This document shows, piece by piece, positions 45,567 through 54,793 of a stretch of 64,000 nucleotides of DNA. The stretch comes from Sediminihabitans luteus (GTDB lineage Bacteria; Actinomycetota; Actinomycetes; Actinomycetales; Cellulomonadaceae): NCBI RefSeq assembly GCF_002797595.1, contig NZ_PGFE01000003.1:310001-374000 (forward strand). The letters run 5' to 3'. The notes under the pieces were generated by a model. It was not told where the DNA came from and did not search any database. It was given only the letters and a program-made list of their open reading frames with translations. The number at the start of each line of letters is the position of its first letter. Position 1 is the first letter of the stretch. A program made the position numbers and the translations under genes.

Positions 45567-45853
45567 GGCCCGACGCCCCTACGGGTTCTCCACACGCTCG
45601 CGCGCGCCCCTGCGACACCCCCGCGACCTGCGCCGTCGCCGCCACGCGGACGTCGCGGCATACCTTGCGGCGTGTCGTGCCGAATCGACCTCTCAACCTG
45701 GGCATACGTGGAATTCCGTACGCGATAGGCACCATTGAGGACGAGCCGGGCGCGCCGGTACCGTCGCGACGTTCTACCGAGCGTGGCCGTGCGGGGGCCG
45801 TGACCCGTCAGGGGGAGGCGTCCGTGGGCCACGGACACAGAGAGAGAGCCCTC

Positions 45854-46729
45854 ATGACCAGCACGACCACCAACCGGTCGTTCGCGACCCGCGCCCGCAC
45901 TGCGGCGATCGCGCTCGCGCTCGCCGTCGGCGGCGCCATCGTGGCCCCCGTCGCGCTCGCGCCGTCCGCCGACGCGCACGGGTGGATCACGTCGCCCCCG
46001 AGCCGCCAGGACAACTGCGCGCAGAGCCGCACCTCGTTCGACTGCGGCGAGATCAAGTACGAGCCGCAGAGCGTCGAGGCCCCCAAGGGCTCGATGCAGT
46101 GCTCGGGCGGCAGCGCCTACGCGATCCTCGACGACAACAGCAAGCCGTGGCCCCGCACGCCCACGGGCCGCGACGTCACCTTCCAGTGGAAGCTCACCGC
46201 GAACCACGCGACGAGCGTCTGGGAGTACTTCGTCGACGGTCAGCTGTTCGCGACCTACGACCAGAAGGGCCAGCAGCCGCCCAAGGACATCAGCCACACC
46301 GTCAAGGGCCTGCCGACCGGCAACCACACGATCCTTGCGCGCTGGAGCGTCGCGGACACGCCCATGGCGTTCTACAACTGCGTCGACATCACCGTGACCG
46401 CGGGCGGCACCGACCCGGGCACGCCGACCCCGACCCCGACGGCGACCGCCACCGCGACGGCCACGCCGACCGCCACCGCGACGGCCACGCCGACCGCCAC
46501 GGCGACGGCCACGCCGAAGCCGACCGCGACCGCGACGGCCACGCCGACCGCGACCGCGACGTCCAACCCCGGCACCTGCACCGCCCCGGCCTGGGCCGCG
46601 AGCGGCGTGTACGTCGGTGGCGACAAGGTGAGCCACGCCGGCCACCAGTGGCAGGCCAAGTGGTGGAACACCAACGACGCCCCGGCCGCGAGCCAGTGGG
46701 GCGTGTGGACGGACCTCGGCGCCTGCTGA
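45854..46729 (+). CDS. Secreted lytic polysaccharide monooxygenase AA10 with chitin-binding module (copy 1)
   Basis: 291 residues. The signal peptide ends in PSADA, leaving His as residue 1 (HGWITSPPSRQDN). That His and a second one in GNHTILARW form the copper histidine brace, with Phe in AFYNCVDI at the axial site: an AA10 LPMO that oxidatively cuts chitin or cellulose. A repeat linker of Thr/Ala/Pro (TATATATPTATA) leads to a C-terminal CBM5/12 module (WAASGVYVGGDKVSHAGHQWQ, AKWW). ATG at 45854 with GAGAGAG five bases upstream. It is followed by a terminator and a closely related second copy. Confidence 0.96.
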   Translation: MTSTTTNRSFATRARTAAIALALAVGGAIVAPVALAPSADAHGWITSPPSRQDNCAQSRTSFDCGEIKYEPQSVEAPKGSMQCSGGSAYAILDDNSKPWPRTPTGRDVTFQWKLTANHATSVWEYFVDGQLFATYDQKGQQPPKDISHTVKGLPTGNHTILARWSVADTPMAFYNCVDITVTAGGTDPGTPTPTPTATATATATPTATATATPTATATATPKPTATATATPTATATSNPGTCTAPAWAASGVYVGGDKVSHAGHQWQAKWWNTNDAPAASQWGVWTDLGAC

Positions 46730-46748
46730 GTCCCCCCACCCCGAACGT

Positions 46749-46776
46749 CGGCCCCGTCGCACCAGCGGCGGGGCCG
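46749..46776 (+). terminator. Terminator after LPMO copy 1
   Basis: CGGCCCCGTCGC (46749-46760) pairs with GCGGCGGGGCCG (46765-46776) through a 4-base loop, with one G-U pair, 20 bp after the stop. The remaining 350 bp to the next gene contain no gene; they hold a promoter region with an inverted repeat. Confidence 0.82.
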
Positions 46777-47017
46777 TCGTCGTCCCCGGGCGGCGGGGAG
46801 ACCCGCAAGGGCGGACGACGCGGGGCGGGATCCGTACGGGATTCCCGCAGTTCTTCACCCGCTCCCCCGACGCCCCGCGACCCCCGGACCGGCCCGTCGT
46901 GCGGAGCGGCGCGCGCTGACCTGCGACGACGCCGGTCACGCACGCGACGTCCGACCGCGTAGGAGGTCTCCCGTACGCGAACCGCACGATGGTGACAACT
47001 CGGGCACCGCCGTAGGT

Positions 47018-47038
47018 TCGAGAACGTTCCTCTCGAAG
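47018..47038. promoter_or_regulatory. Inverted repeat upstream of LPMO copy 2
   Basis: TTCGAGA (47018-47024), ACGTTCC, TCTCGAA (47032-47038): a perfect 7-7-7 inverted repeat 88 bp before the ATG, in the otherwise empty 46777-47125 stretch. A regulator site is likely. I did not find the same repeat before copy 1. Confidence 0.6.
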
Positions 47039-47125
47039 TACGTCGCCGGGCGCACCGCCCGCTGACGCACCGGCCGTGGCCCGGCCGCACGACGCCAGGC
47101 CACCCGACACAAGGATGTGTGACAG

Positions 47126-47905
47126 ATGACGAGCACCATCGCCGCGCGAACGCGCGGGTCTCGGGCGAGAGCAGGTCTCCTCGCCCTCGTCCTGGGTCTC
47201 GGGGCGGCGCTCGCCGCTCCCGTGGCCCTCGCCCCGAGCGCCGACGCGCACGGGTGGATCACCTCGCCCCCCAGCCGGCAGGACAACTGCGCCACCGGGC
47301 GCACGTCGTTCGACTGCGGGGGCATCAAGTACGAGCCGCAGAGCGTCGAGGCCCCCAAGGGCTCGATGAAGTGTTCCGGCGGCAGCGGGTTCGACATCCT
47401 CGACGACAACAGCAAGCCGTGGCCCCGGACCAAGACGGGGTCGACCGTGACGTTCCAGTGGAAGCTCACCGCGGCGCACAACACGAGCACGTGGGAGTAC
47501 TTCGTCGACGGCCAGCCGTTCAAGACGTTCAGCCAGGGCGGGGCCCAGCCGCCGTCGAACATCTCGCACACCCTCACGGGCCTGCCCCAGGGCAACCACA
47601 CCATCCTGGCCCGGTGGAACGTGTCGAACACCGTGAACGCGTTCTACAACTGCGTCGACATCACCGTCGGCTCGGGCGGGACCGACCCGGGCAACCCGGA
47701 CCCGACCGCCACCGTGACCGCGACGCCGACCGCGACGTCCAACCCGGGTGCGTGCACCTCGGCCGCGTGGTCCTCGACCGGCGTCTACACCGGCGGGGCC
47801 AAGGTCTCGCACGCCGGCCACGAGTGGCAGGCCAAGTGGTGGACGCAGGGCGACACCCCGACGGCGAGCGCCTGGGGCGTGTGGAAGGACCTCGGCGCCT
47901 GCTGA
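47126..47905 (+). CDS. Secreted lytic polysaccharide monooxygenase AA10 with chitin-binding module (copy 2)
   Basis: 259 residues. The signal peptide ends in PSADA before HGWITSPPSRQDN; the second copper His is in GNHTILARWN and the axial Phe in AFYNCVDI. The catalytic domain is nearly identical in layout to copy 1, but the linker is short (TATVTATPTATS) and the CBM5/12 module (WSSTGVYTGGAKVSHAGHEWQ, AKWW) follows sooner. ATG at 47126 with AAGGA ten bases upstream. The tandem pair looks like a recent duplication with different linker length; a separate promoter is indicated by a terminator in front. Confidence 0.96.
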   Translation: MTSTIAARTRGSRARAGLLALVLGLGAALAAPVALAPSADAHGWITSPPSRQDNCATGRTSFDCGGIKYEPQSVEAPKGSMKCSGGSGFDILDDNSKPWPRTKTGSTVTFQWKLTAAHNTSTWEYFVDGQPFKTFSQGGAQPPSNISHTLTGLPQGNHTILARWNVSNTVNAFYNCVDITVGSGGTDPGNPDPTATVTATPTATSNPGACTSAAWSSTGVYTGGAKVSHAGHEWQAKWWTQGDTPTASAWGVWKDLGAC

Positions 47906-47989
47906 CCAGGTGAGCCGAGCACGACCGGCACGGGCCGGAGAACGGTGCGCACGGGAGACCCCCGGCGTCGGCCTCCGGCCCGTTCCGCG

Positions 47990-48649
47990 TCAGGACTCGT
48001 GGATGTTCCACCCGGCGAGCACGTGCCGGTCGCGCTCGTACGACAGCGTGCTCACGGCCGCGGTCGCGAGCGCGAACCGCGACCCGTCGATGGGCGCCTG
48101 CTCGAGCCACACGGCGGTGAGCACACGCAGCAGGTGCCCGTGCGCGACGAGCAGCACGTCGCCGCCGTCACGCAGCACCGGCTCGATCCGTGACACGACC
48201 GCGCGGGCGCGGCGTCCGACGTCCTCGACCGTCTCCCCCTGCGGGACGCCGGGGGCGGGGCCGGGCCCGGCGTCCGCGGCCCGGGACGCGGCACGCCCCG
48301 GCGCGACGGGCACGTCGACGCCGTGCGCCCAGATGTCCCAGTCGTACCCGAGCTCGTCGCGCACCTCCGCGGTCGAGAGCCCCTCGACGGGGCCGTAGTC
48401 CCACTCCGCGAGGTCCGGGTCGACGTCGTACCCGGTCAGGCCCGCGAGGTCGGCCGTGCTGCGCGCCCGCGCGAACGGGCTCACGACGCAGCGCGCGAAC
48501 TCCCGCCCCGCGAGCACCCGGCCCGCGGCCCGCGCCTGCTCCTCGCCCTCGGGCGTGAGCGGGAGGTCCGTGCGGCCCGTGTGGCGGCCGTCGCGGCTCC
48601 ACGCCGTCTGGCCGTGACGAAGCAGCAGGGCACGTCCGAAGTCGGTCAT
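47990..48649 (-). CDS. Histidine phosphatase (phosphoglycerate mutase-like) family protein
   Basis: 219 residues. Catalytic LLLRHGQTAWSRDGRHTGRTD has the RHG triad; a second His is in LLVAHGHLLRVL, and Arg/Glu are in SPFARARSTADLAG and EWDYGPVEG. This is the SixA/CobC/GpmB-type phosphatase fold, acting on a phosphorylated sugar, nucleotide or protein; the substrate is not decided. ATG at 48649. It converges with LPMO copy 2. Confidence 0.92.
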   Translation of the reverse strand: MTDFGRALLLRHGQTAWSRDGRHTGRTDLPLTPEGEEQARAAGRVLAGREFARCVVSPFARARSTADLAGLTGYDVDPDLAEWDYGPVEGLSTAEVRDELGYDWDIWAHGVDVPVAPGRAASRAADAGPGPAPGVPQGETVEDVGRRARAVVSRIEPVLRDGGDVLLVAHGHLLRVLTAVWLEQAPIDGSRFALATAAVSTLSYERDRHVLAGWNIHES

Positions 48650-48728
48650 GCGACCACTGTGCCCCGGTGAGCAAGCCCCCGCGAGCGAGCCCCCGTGTTC
48701 GAGCCCGCGCGAACCGCAGGGCGACCGG

Positions 48729-49085
48729 TCAGTCGCGCCCGCGCAGCCGGTCGATCTCGCGGCGCTCGCGCTTGGTCGGCCGGCCCGCCCCGCGGTCGCG
48801 CATGCCGACCGCGGCCCGCTCGACCCGGGTGGGCGGCGGCGGGCTGTGGTCGAGGTAGCACCGCACCGCCTCGGGCGCGCCGACGCGCTTGGCGACGAGC
48901 CCGACGACCTCGATCACGCGCTCGCGGTCCGGGTCGCGGTACGTGACCGTGTCGCCGGGCTTGACCTGCGTGGCCGGCTTGGCCCGCGTGCCGTTGACCT
49001 TGACGTGGCCAGCACGGCACTCGGCCGTCGAGATCGAACGGCTCTTGCGGAGCCGTACCGCCCACAGCCAGGTGTCCACGCGCAT
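48729..49085 (-). CDS. S4-domain RNA-binding protein (Hsp15/RqcP-like)
   Basis: 118 residues. The S4 fold has MRVDTWLWAVRLRKSRSISTAECRAGHVKVNG (start RVDTWLWAVRLRKSR), the Hsp15/RqcP type that binds peptidyl-tRNA-bearing 50S subunits and helps rescue stalled ribosomes. A basic, disordered tail follows. Its ATG at 49085 lies only 4 bp after the GH3 stop, so it is co-transcribed with the sugar operon, although its role is general. No own promoter evident. Confidence 0.92.
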   Translation of the reverse strand: MRVDTWLWAVRLRKSRSISTAECRAGHVKVNGTRAKPATQVKPGDTVTYRDPDRERVIEVVGLVAKRVGAPEAVRCYLDHSPPPPTRVERAAVGMRDRGAGRPTKRERREIDRLRGRD

Positions 49086-49089
49086 CGCC

Positions 49090-51426
49090 CTACTGTGCCA
49101 CGGCCCGTGCCTCGACCGGGCGGACGGTGACGTCGCACCGCCGGGCGTCCGCGGGCGTGACCTCGTAGGTCTCGCCGACGACGACGGTCGCGGCCTCGGT
49201 CTCGCGCGTGGCGCAGTCCGGGCCGACCCAGAGCTCGACGTCGCCGGGCTCGACCACGCGCACCATGCGCGCGTCCGAGAACGCGAGGCGCGTCGTGGGC
49301 ACCGCGAGGTCGACGACCGCCGACTCCCCCGGGCCGAGCGCCACGCGCGCGTAGCCGAGCAGCTGCGCGACCGGCCGCACGACCGACCCGACGACGTCGC
49401 GCGCGTAGAGCTGCACCACGTCGGTGCCCTCGCGGTCGCCCGTGTTGGTCACGCGCACGCTCGCGTGCAGCGTGCCGCCCGCCTCGACGGTCGCGTCGAC
49501 CTCGAGCGCGTCGCGCACGAACGTCGTGTACCCGAGCCCGTGCCCGAACGGCAGCGCGGGGGTCGAGTCGGTGCTCGTGACCTCGCTCGGGCCGCCGAGC
49601 CGCGGGTGCAGGTACGAGTAGGGCTGCGCCCCCGCCGAGCGCGGCAGCGAGACCGGCAGCCGACCCGAGGGGTTGACGGCGCCCGAGAGCACGCGTGCGA
49701 TCGCGGTGCCGCCCTCCTCGCCGGGGAAGAACGCCTGCAGCACCGCGCCCTGCCCGAGCAGCGGACCGACGGCGTAGGGGCGGCCCGTGAGCAGCACGAC
49801 CACGGTCGGCGTGCCCGTCGCGCGCACGGCCTCGACGAGCTCGGCCTGCACGCCGGGCAGCTCGAGGCTCTCGGAGTCGTTGCCCTCGCCGACGGTGCCG
49901 CGGCCGAACAGCCCGGCCTGGTCGCCCAGCACGAGCACCGCGACGTCCGCGGCGCGCGCGTCGGCGACCGCCGCGGCGAACCCGGAACGGTCGTCGCCCT
50001 CGACCTCGCAGCCGGCGGCGAGCGTGAGCTCGGCGTCCGGGAGCTCGCGCCGCAGCGCCTCGAGCACCGTGGGCATCTCGACGCCCAGCGGCGTGCCGGG
50101 GTGGTGCGCGAGCACGTGGTTCGCGAACGAGTAGCAGCCGAGCAGCGCCTCGGCGCGGTCCGCGTTCGGGCCGATCACCGCGACCCGGGCGGGCGTCGGG
50201 CGGCCCGGACCGGCGAGCGGGAGCACGCCGTCGTTCGCGAGCAGCACGAGCGACTCCTCGGCCAGCCGACGCGCGACGTCACGGTGCCCGGCGGGGTCGA
50301 GGTCGACGTCGTGCGGGGGCTCGCCCTCGAACGTCTCGTCGAGCAGACCGAGCTCCTCCTTCTGGGCGAGCGCGCGCAGCACCGCCCGGTCGACGAGCGA
50401 CTCGTCGACGAGGCCCGCGCGCACGCGCTCGGCGAGCGGCGCGAGGTACGCGTCGCCCGTGGGCAGCTCGACGTCGACCCCCGCGGCGAGCGCGAGCGCC
50501 GCGGCCTCGCCGAGGTCGGCCGCGACGCCGTGCATGACGTGCAGGAACGCGACCCCGAAGTAGTCGGCCACGACCGTGCCCTCGAAGCCCCAGCGCCCGC
50601 GCAGCAGGTCGGTGAGGTAGTCCGCGTTCGCGGCCATGGGCACGCCGTCGACGTCCGCGTACGAGTGCATGACCGAGCGCGCGCCGCCGTCGAGCAGCGC
50701 CATCTCGAACGGCGGCAGCAGCACGTCCGCGAGCTCGCGGGGCCCCGCCGAGACGGGCGCGTGGTTGCGGCCCGCGCGCGAGGCCGAGTAGCCGACGAAG
50801 TGCTTGAGCGTCGCGTGCACGCCCGCGCCCTGGAGGCCCTCGACGTACGCCGTACCGATCGTGCCGACCACGTACGGGTCCTCCGCGATGCACTCGTCGA
50901 CGCGCCCCCAGCGGGGGTCGCGCACCACGTCGAGCACGGGCGCGAGCCCCTGGTGCACGCCGAGCCGCCGCATCGAGTCGCCGATCAGTGCGCCGGTCTC
51001 GCGCACGAGCGCGGGGTCGAACGACGCGCCCCAGGCGAGCGGCGTCGGGAACGCCGCGGCCTTCCACGCCGCGAGCCCCGTGAGGCACTCCTCGTGCACG
51101 AGCGCGGGGATGCCCGCCCGCGTGCCGGTCACGAGCCGACGCTGCTCGGCCCACAGCCAGGCCGCGCGCTCGATGGGCTCGACCGGTCGCGTCCCGTAGA
51201 CCCGGGTGAAGTGGCCGATGCCGTGCTCGGTGACCTCCTCGAGCCTGCCCGAGGTCGCGGTCATCTCGCCCTGCATCGGGGCGACGACCTCGCCGCCCTG
51301 GTCGATCCAGTAGCCCACGAGCTGCGCGAGCTTCTCCTCGAGGGTCAGGGACGCGGCGAGCTCGCGCACGCGCGCCGAGGCCCAGGGCACGAGGTCTGTC
51401 GGCAGGGCGTTGATCAGATCCGTCAC
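49090..51426 (-). CDS. GH3 beta-glycosidase (intracellular, beta-glucosidase or beta-xylosidase)
   Basis: 778 residues without a signal peptide. Domains: GH3 barrel (about 60-320) with the nucleophile in GTVVADYFGV and substrate loop KHFVGYSASRAGRNHAP, alpha/beta-sandwich (about 370-590) with GEGNDSESLELPG, likely acid/base Glu, and a C-terminal fibronectin-like domain (PFGHGLGYTTF, VTNTGDREGTDVVQLYARD). It hydrolyses short beta-linked oligosaccharides taken up by the ABC transporter. GTG start at 51426 with GGAGGGATCCC upstream. It is downstream of the permeases and upstream of the S4 gene. Confidence 0.94.
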   Translation of the reverse strand: MTDLINALPTDLVPWASARVRELAASLTLEEKLAQLVGYWIDQGGEVVAPMQGEMTATSGRLEEVTEHGIGHFTRVYGTRPVEPIERAAWLWAEQRRLVTGTRAGIPALVHEECLTGLAAWKAAAFPTPLAWGASFDPALVRETGALIGDSMRRLGVHQGLAPVLDVVRDPRWGRVDECIAEDPYVVGTIGTAYVEGLQGAGVHATLKHFVGYSASRAGRNHAPVSAGPRELADVLLPPFEMALLDGGARSVMHSYADVDGVPMAANADYLTDLLRGRWGFEGTVVADYFGVAFLHVMHGVAADLGEAAALALAAGVDVELPTGDAYLAPLAERVRAGLVDESLVDRAVLRALAQKEELGLLDETFEGEPPHDVDLDPAGHRDVARRLAEESLVLLANDGVLPLAGPGRPTPARVAVIGPNADRAEALLGCYSFANHVLAHHPGTPLGVEMPTVLEALRRELPDAELTLAAGCEVEGDDRSGFAAAVADARAADVAVLVLGDQAGLFGRGTVGEGNDSESLELPGVQAELVEAVRATGTPTVVVLLTGRPYAVGPLLGQGAVLQAFFPGEEGGTAIARVLSGAVNPSGRLPVSLPRSAGAQPYSYLHPRLGGPSEVTSTDSTPALPFGHGLGYTTFVRDALEVDATVEAGGTLHASVRVTNTGDREGTDVVQLYARDVVGSVVRPVAQLLGYARVALGPGESAVVDLAVPTTRLAFSDARMVRVVEPGDVELWVGPDCATRETEAATVVVGETYEVTPADARRCDVTVRPVEARAVAQ

Positions 51427-51455
51427 GGGATCCCTCCTTCGTGGTGCACGGTGGG

Positions 51456-52352
51456 TCATCCCTTCACGGCTCCCTGGAGGCCGTTGACGATGCGCTTCTG
51501 CATCGCCAGGAAGAAGACGAGGGCGGGGATCATCGCGAGCGTCGTGAACGCGAAGACCCCGGCGGTGTCGGCGGAGTGCTCGGACGAGAAGTCGGCGACT
51601 CCCAGCGGGAGCGTCTTCATGTCGCCCTGGAGCAGCAGCAGGGGCAGCAGGTACGCGTTCCACGAGCCGACGAACGCGAGCACGCCGACGGTGACCATCC
51701 CGGGGCCGGACAACGGCACGAGGATGCGCCAGAAGAACCCGATGCGGGTCGCGCCGTCGAGCAGCGCGGCCTCCTCGATCTCCGTCGGCAGCGCCATGAG
51801 GAACGGCCGCAGGATCACCACGGTCATGGGCAGCGCGAACGCGGCCTGCGGGAGCGCGACGCCCCACCAGGTGTTGCCCAGGTCGAGGTCCTGCGAGACG
51901 AGGATGAACAGCGGGATGATCGCGACCGTCGCGGGGAACAGCAGCCCCATGACGAACACGAGGAACAGCTGCTCGCGCCCGCGGAACCGGTACCGCGCGA
52001 GCGGGTAGGCGGCCATCATGCCGAACACGACGACGACGGTCGTGGTGATCAGCGCGATCACGGTCGAGTTGAGCGTGTACTGCCAGAAGCTCGGGTTGCT
52101 CAGCACGCCCGTGTAGTTGGTCAGCACCCACGGGTCGGGCAGGCCGGCCGGGTCGTCGGCGAGCTGGGCGTTGGTGCGGAACCCGCCGAGCACGCCGTAG
52201 AGCACGGGCCCGAGGGTCAGCGCGACGACGACGAGCGCGATCGCGTACACGAGGGGCGACCCGCCCGGGTACCGCCGGGTGCGGCGGGTCGGGGGCGTCG
52301 TCCGCTCCTCGTGGCCCGCGACCGGGGCGGGGCTGTGCGTCATGGTGCTCAT
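51456..52352 (-). CDS. Carbohydrate ABC transporter permease (MalG-like)
   Basis: 298 residues with six membrane helices. The conserved EAA loop reads EIEEAALLDGATRIGFFWRILVPLS, contacting the ATPase. Family CUT1 (oligosaccharide uptake). No ATPase gene is nearby, as usual for CUT1 systems using a shared MsiK-type ATPase. The ATG at 52352 overlaps the stop of the other permease (ATGA). Together with the binding protein it forms the importer for the sugar hydrolysed by the GH3 enzyme. Confidence 0.95.
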   Translation of the reverse strand: MSTMTHSPAPVAGHEERTTPPTRRTRRYPGGSPLVYAIALVVVALTLGPVLYGVLGGFRTNAQLADDPAGLPDPWVLTNYTGVLSNPSFWQYTLNSTVIALITTTVVVVFGMMAAYPLARYRFRGREQLFLVFVMGLLFPATVAIIPLFILVSQDLDLGNTWWGVALPQAAFALPMTVVILRPFLMALPTEIEEAALLDGATRIGFFWRILVPLSGPGMVTVGVLAFVGSWNAYLLPLLLLQGDMKTLPLGVADFSSEHSADTAGVFAFTTLAMIPALVFFLAMQKRIVNGLQGAVKG

Positions 52353-53341
52353 CGCGTGGCCTTCTTCCGTGCGGTCGGTTCGGCGACGTCACGACGCAGC
52401 ACGAACCGCTGGTACGTCAGCGCGAGCACGAGGGCGATGACGAACAGGATCACGGACGCCGCGGCCGCGGTCCCGTAGTTGTGGCGCTTGGTGCCCTCGG
52501 TGATGAGGAACGTCGCCATGGTCGTGGTCGCGTTGGCCGGACCGCCCTTGGTGAGGATCCAGACCATGTCGAAGAGCTGGAGCGAGCCGATCATCGACAG
52601 GAACATCCAGGTGCGGATCGTCGGCCCGAGCAGCGGGATCGTGATGCGGCGCTGGACCTGCCACCACGAGGCGCCGTCGATCTGCGCGGCCTCGTGGAGC
52701 TCGTCGGGCACGCCCTGGAGGCCGGCGAGGAAGAGGATCACCGCGAGCCCGAGGTACTTCCAGGTCAGGACGACGATCACGGTGCCGAGCGCGTACTCGG
52801 GGGTGCCGAGCCAGCCCTGCGCGGGCCCCTCGAGGCCGATCGACGCGAGCATCGTGTCGACCACGCCGTACTGCGGCTGGAGCAGCTGGAACCACACGAC
52901 GCCCGCGATGACCTCGGCGAGCACGTACGGCACGAAGATGATGGTCCGCAGGAGGCCCTGGCCCCACATCTTGCGGTTGAGCAGCAGCGCGATCGCGAGG
53001 CCGAGCGGGAGCTGGAGCACGATCGACATCACGACGATCACGAGGTTGTGCACGACCGCGTCGGTGAAGACCTCGTTCTGCAGCACGAGCGCGTAGTTCT
53101 TGAGCCCGACGAAGTCGACGAGCGGGCCGAAGCCCTTCCAGCGGTAGAACGAGAACTGCACGGCCTTGACGATCGGCCAGACCACGAAGAACAGGAACAG
53201 CAGGAGCGCGGGCCCCACGAAGAACAGGATCTCGAGGCGCATGCGCACGCTCGCGCTGCGTCCCCGCCGGGCGGGCCCGGAGGCCGCCGGGCGCGCGGTC
53301 GCGCGCTCGACGGCCTCCGGGGACCGGACGTCGTGGGTCAC
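52349..53341 (-). CDS. Carbohydrate ABC transporter permease (MalF-like)
   Basis: 330 residues. A basic N-terminal tail is followed by six helices and the EAA loop ELHEAAQIDGASWWQVQRRITIPLL. Partner of the MalG-like permease. GTG start at 53341, one base after the binding-protein stop (TGA 53345-53343), so tightly coupled. The substrate is an oligosaccharide of unknown type. Confidence 0.95.
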   Translation of the reverse strand: MTHDVRSPEAVERATARPAASGPARRGRSASVRMRLEILFFVGPALLLFLFFVVWPIVKAVQFSFYRWKGFGPLVDFVGLKNYALVLQNEVFTDAVVHNLVIVVMSIVLQLPLGLAIALLLNRKMWGQGLLRTIIFVPYVLAEVIAGVVWFQLLQPQYGVVDTMLASIGLEGPAQGWLGTPEYALGTVIVVLTWKYLGLAVILFLAGLQGVPDELHEAAQIDGASWWQVQRRITIPLLGPTIRTWMFLSMIGSLQLFDMVWILTKGGPANATTTMATFLITEGTKRHNYGTAAAASVILFVIALVLALTYQRFVLRRDVAEPTARKKATR

Positions 53342-53342
53342 G

Positions 53343-54629
53343 TCACATCTCCGCGTCGGCGGCCGCCTGGGTCGCGTCCACGACGTCCTGCGGCGTGGCC
53401 TGACCGGCGAACATGAGCGCGATCGCGTCGTTCATCGCGCCGCCCACGGACGGGCCGAACGCGGTGTCGAAGTAGAGCTGGACGTACGGCGCCGAGTCAC
53501 GCACCTCGAGCAGCTGCGCGAGCGACGGGTCCGAGACGTACTGCGACGCGGTCGCGTTGGTGGGCAGGCCCATGTCGAGCTCGGCGAAGCGCTTCTGCAC
53601 GTCGTCCGAGAGGAGGTACTGGACGAAGTCCACGGCCTCGTCGGGCGCGTCCTGCGACACGGCCCACGCGTCGCCGCCGCCCAGGGCGGCGTCCTGCGCG
53701 CCCTCGCCGCCGTCGATCTCCGGGAACGGGAACCAGCCGGTGTCGTCGCCGAGGCCCTGCTCGTCCTCGGTCAGGCCCTGCATGACGCCGGGCTCCCAGT
53801 GGCCGGCGAGCTCCATCGCGACCTTGCCGGTCGCGAGCAGGCCCGACGCGCTCGTGGGGCCGGACTGCGCGGGCGTCGAGAGGAACCCGGGGTTGAACGG
53901 CTCGGTCCCGACGAGCTCCTCGAGGTCCTCGCCCGCCCGCACGAAGCAGGGGTCCGAGAAGTCGAGCGTGCCGACCGCGTCCGAGAGCACGTCCTGCGAG
54001 CACTCCCGCATCGCGTAGTAGTACCAGTAGTGCGCGGCGGGCCACTTGTCGCCCGCGCCGACCGAGATCGGGTCGATGCCCGCGGCCTTGAGCTTGGTCA
54101 CCGCGTCGTCGAGCTCGGCCTGCGTCGTCGGCGGGGTGTCGATCCCGGCCTCGGCGAACAGCGACTTGTTGTACCAGAACCCGACGACGCCGAGCGAGAA
54201 CGGCAGGCCGTAGGTGTGCCCGTCGACCTGCCAGCCGGCGACCGAGCCGCCGAGCTTGTCGATCGTGTCGCCCGCGACGTCGGTGAGGTCCTTGGTCAGG
54301 CCGGCCTCGACGTGGTCGGCGAGCTCGCCGCCGCCGCGCTCCATGTAGACCGAGGGCGCGTCGCCGCTCTGGAACGCGGCGTCGAGCTTGGTCAGCATGT
54401 CCTCGTGCTGCATGGCGCTGACCTCGACGGTCACGCCGGGGTGGTCGGCCTCGAACTCCGCGGCGACGTCGTCGTAGAAGTCCTTGCCCTCACCGGTGTT
54501 CGAGTTGTGCCACCAGGTGATGGTGACGTCGCCGTCCGCGGACGGGTCGTCGCCGCTGCTGCTGCAGCCGGCGAGCAGTGCGGCGCTGGCGGCGATCGCG
54601 ACGGTCGTCGCGAGGCGGGTCGGCCTCAT
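53343..54629 (-). CDS. Sugar ABC transporter substrate-binding lipoprotein
   Basis: 428 residues. The lipoprotein signal has the lipobox LLAGC followed by SSSGDD. The mature part is a family 1 binding protein (VTITWWHNSNTGEGKDFYDDVAAEF, PFSLGVVGFWYNKSLFAEAGID, AWAVSQDAPDEAVDFVQYLLS). It delivers oligosaccharides to the two permeases. ATG at 54629 with GAGGAG three bases upstream. First gene of the operon binding protein, permease, permease, GH3, S4. The 30-bp operator candidate lies 62-91 bp upstream, toward the LacI gene. Confidence 0.96.
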   Translation of the reverse strand: MRPTRLATTVAIAASAALLAGCSSSGDDPSADGDVTITWWHNSNTGEGKDFYDDVAAEFEADHPGVTVEVSAMQHEDMLTKLDAAFQSGDAPSVYMERGGGELADHVEAGLTKDLTDVAGDTIDKLGGSVAGWQVDGHTYGLPFSLGVVGFWYNKSLFAEAGIDTPPTTQAELDDAVTKLKAAGIDPISVGAGDKWPAAHYWYYYAMRECSQDVLSDAVGTLDFSDPCFVRAGEDLEELVGTEPFNPGFLSTPAQSGPTSASGLLATGKVAMELAGHWEPGVMQGLTEDEQGLGDDTGWFPFPEIDGGEGAQDAALGGGDAWAVSQDAPDEAVDFVQYLLSDDVQKRFAELDMGLPTNATASQYVSDPSLAQLLEVRDSAPYVQLYFDTAFGPSVGGAMNDAIALMFAGQATPQDVVDATQAAADAEM

Positions 54630-54690
54630 GGTCGGTCTCCTCGGTCGTCTTTGACTGGACGCCCGCAGTCTGTCCGGCGCGGAGAGTGCG

Positions 54691-54720
54691 TGTCAATCGA
54701 TTTCGATAACGATTTCGACA
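54691..54720. promoter_or_regulatory. LacI-type operator candidate between sugar operon and lacI gene
   Basis: The stretch begins TGTCAATCG and ends ATTTCGACA, so its ends TGTC/GACA are inverted, and inside, CGATTTCGA occurs twice with a TAA spacer. It is much more AT-rich than its surroundings and sits 62 bp from the operon start and 74 bp from the regulator start. Confidence 0.75.
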
Positions 54721-54793
54721 CCTGCGCCGAACCCGTTGCCCGAGGCGGCGGACGACGCACGACGCGGCCTCGTCGCGCCGGTACAGTCGACGC

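Noticed and set aside
46430-46560. GC-rich short repeats in LPMO copy 1
   Set aside because: Coding repeats of the Thr/Ala/Pro linker, not a separate element.
44993-47821. Long N-terminal extension of the SulP frame
   Set aside because: It is antisense to the two LPMO genes and lacks family similarity; the SulP protein starts near 44992.
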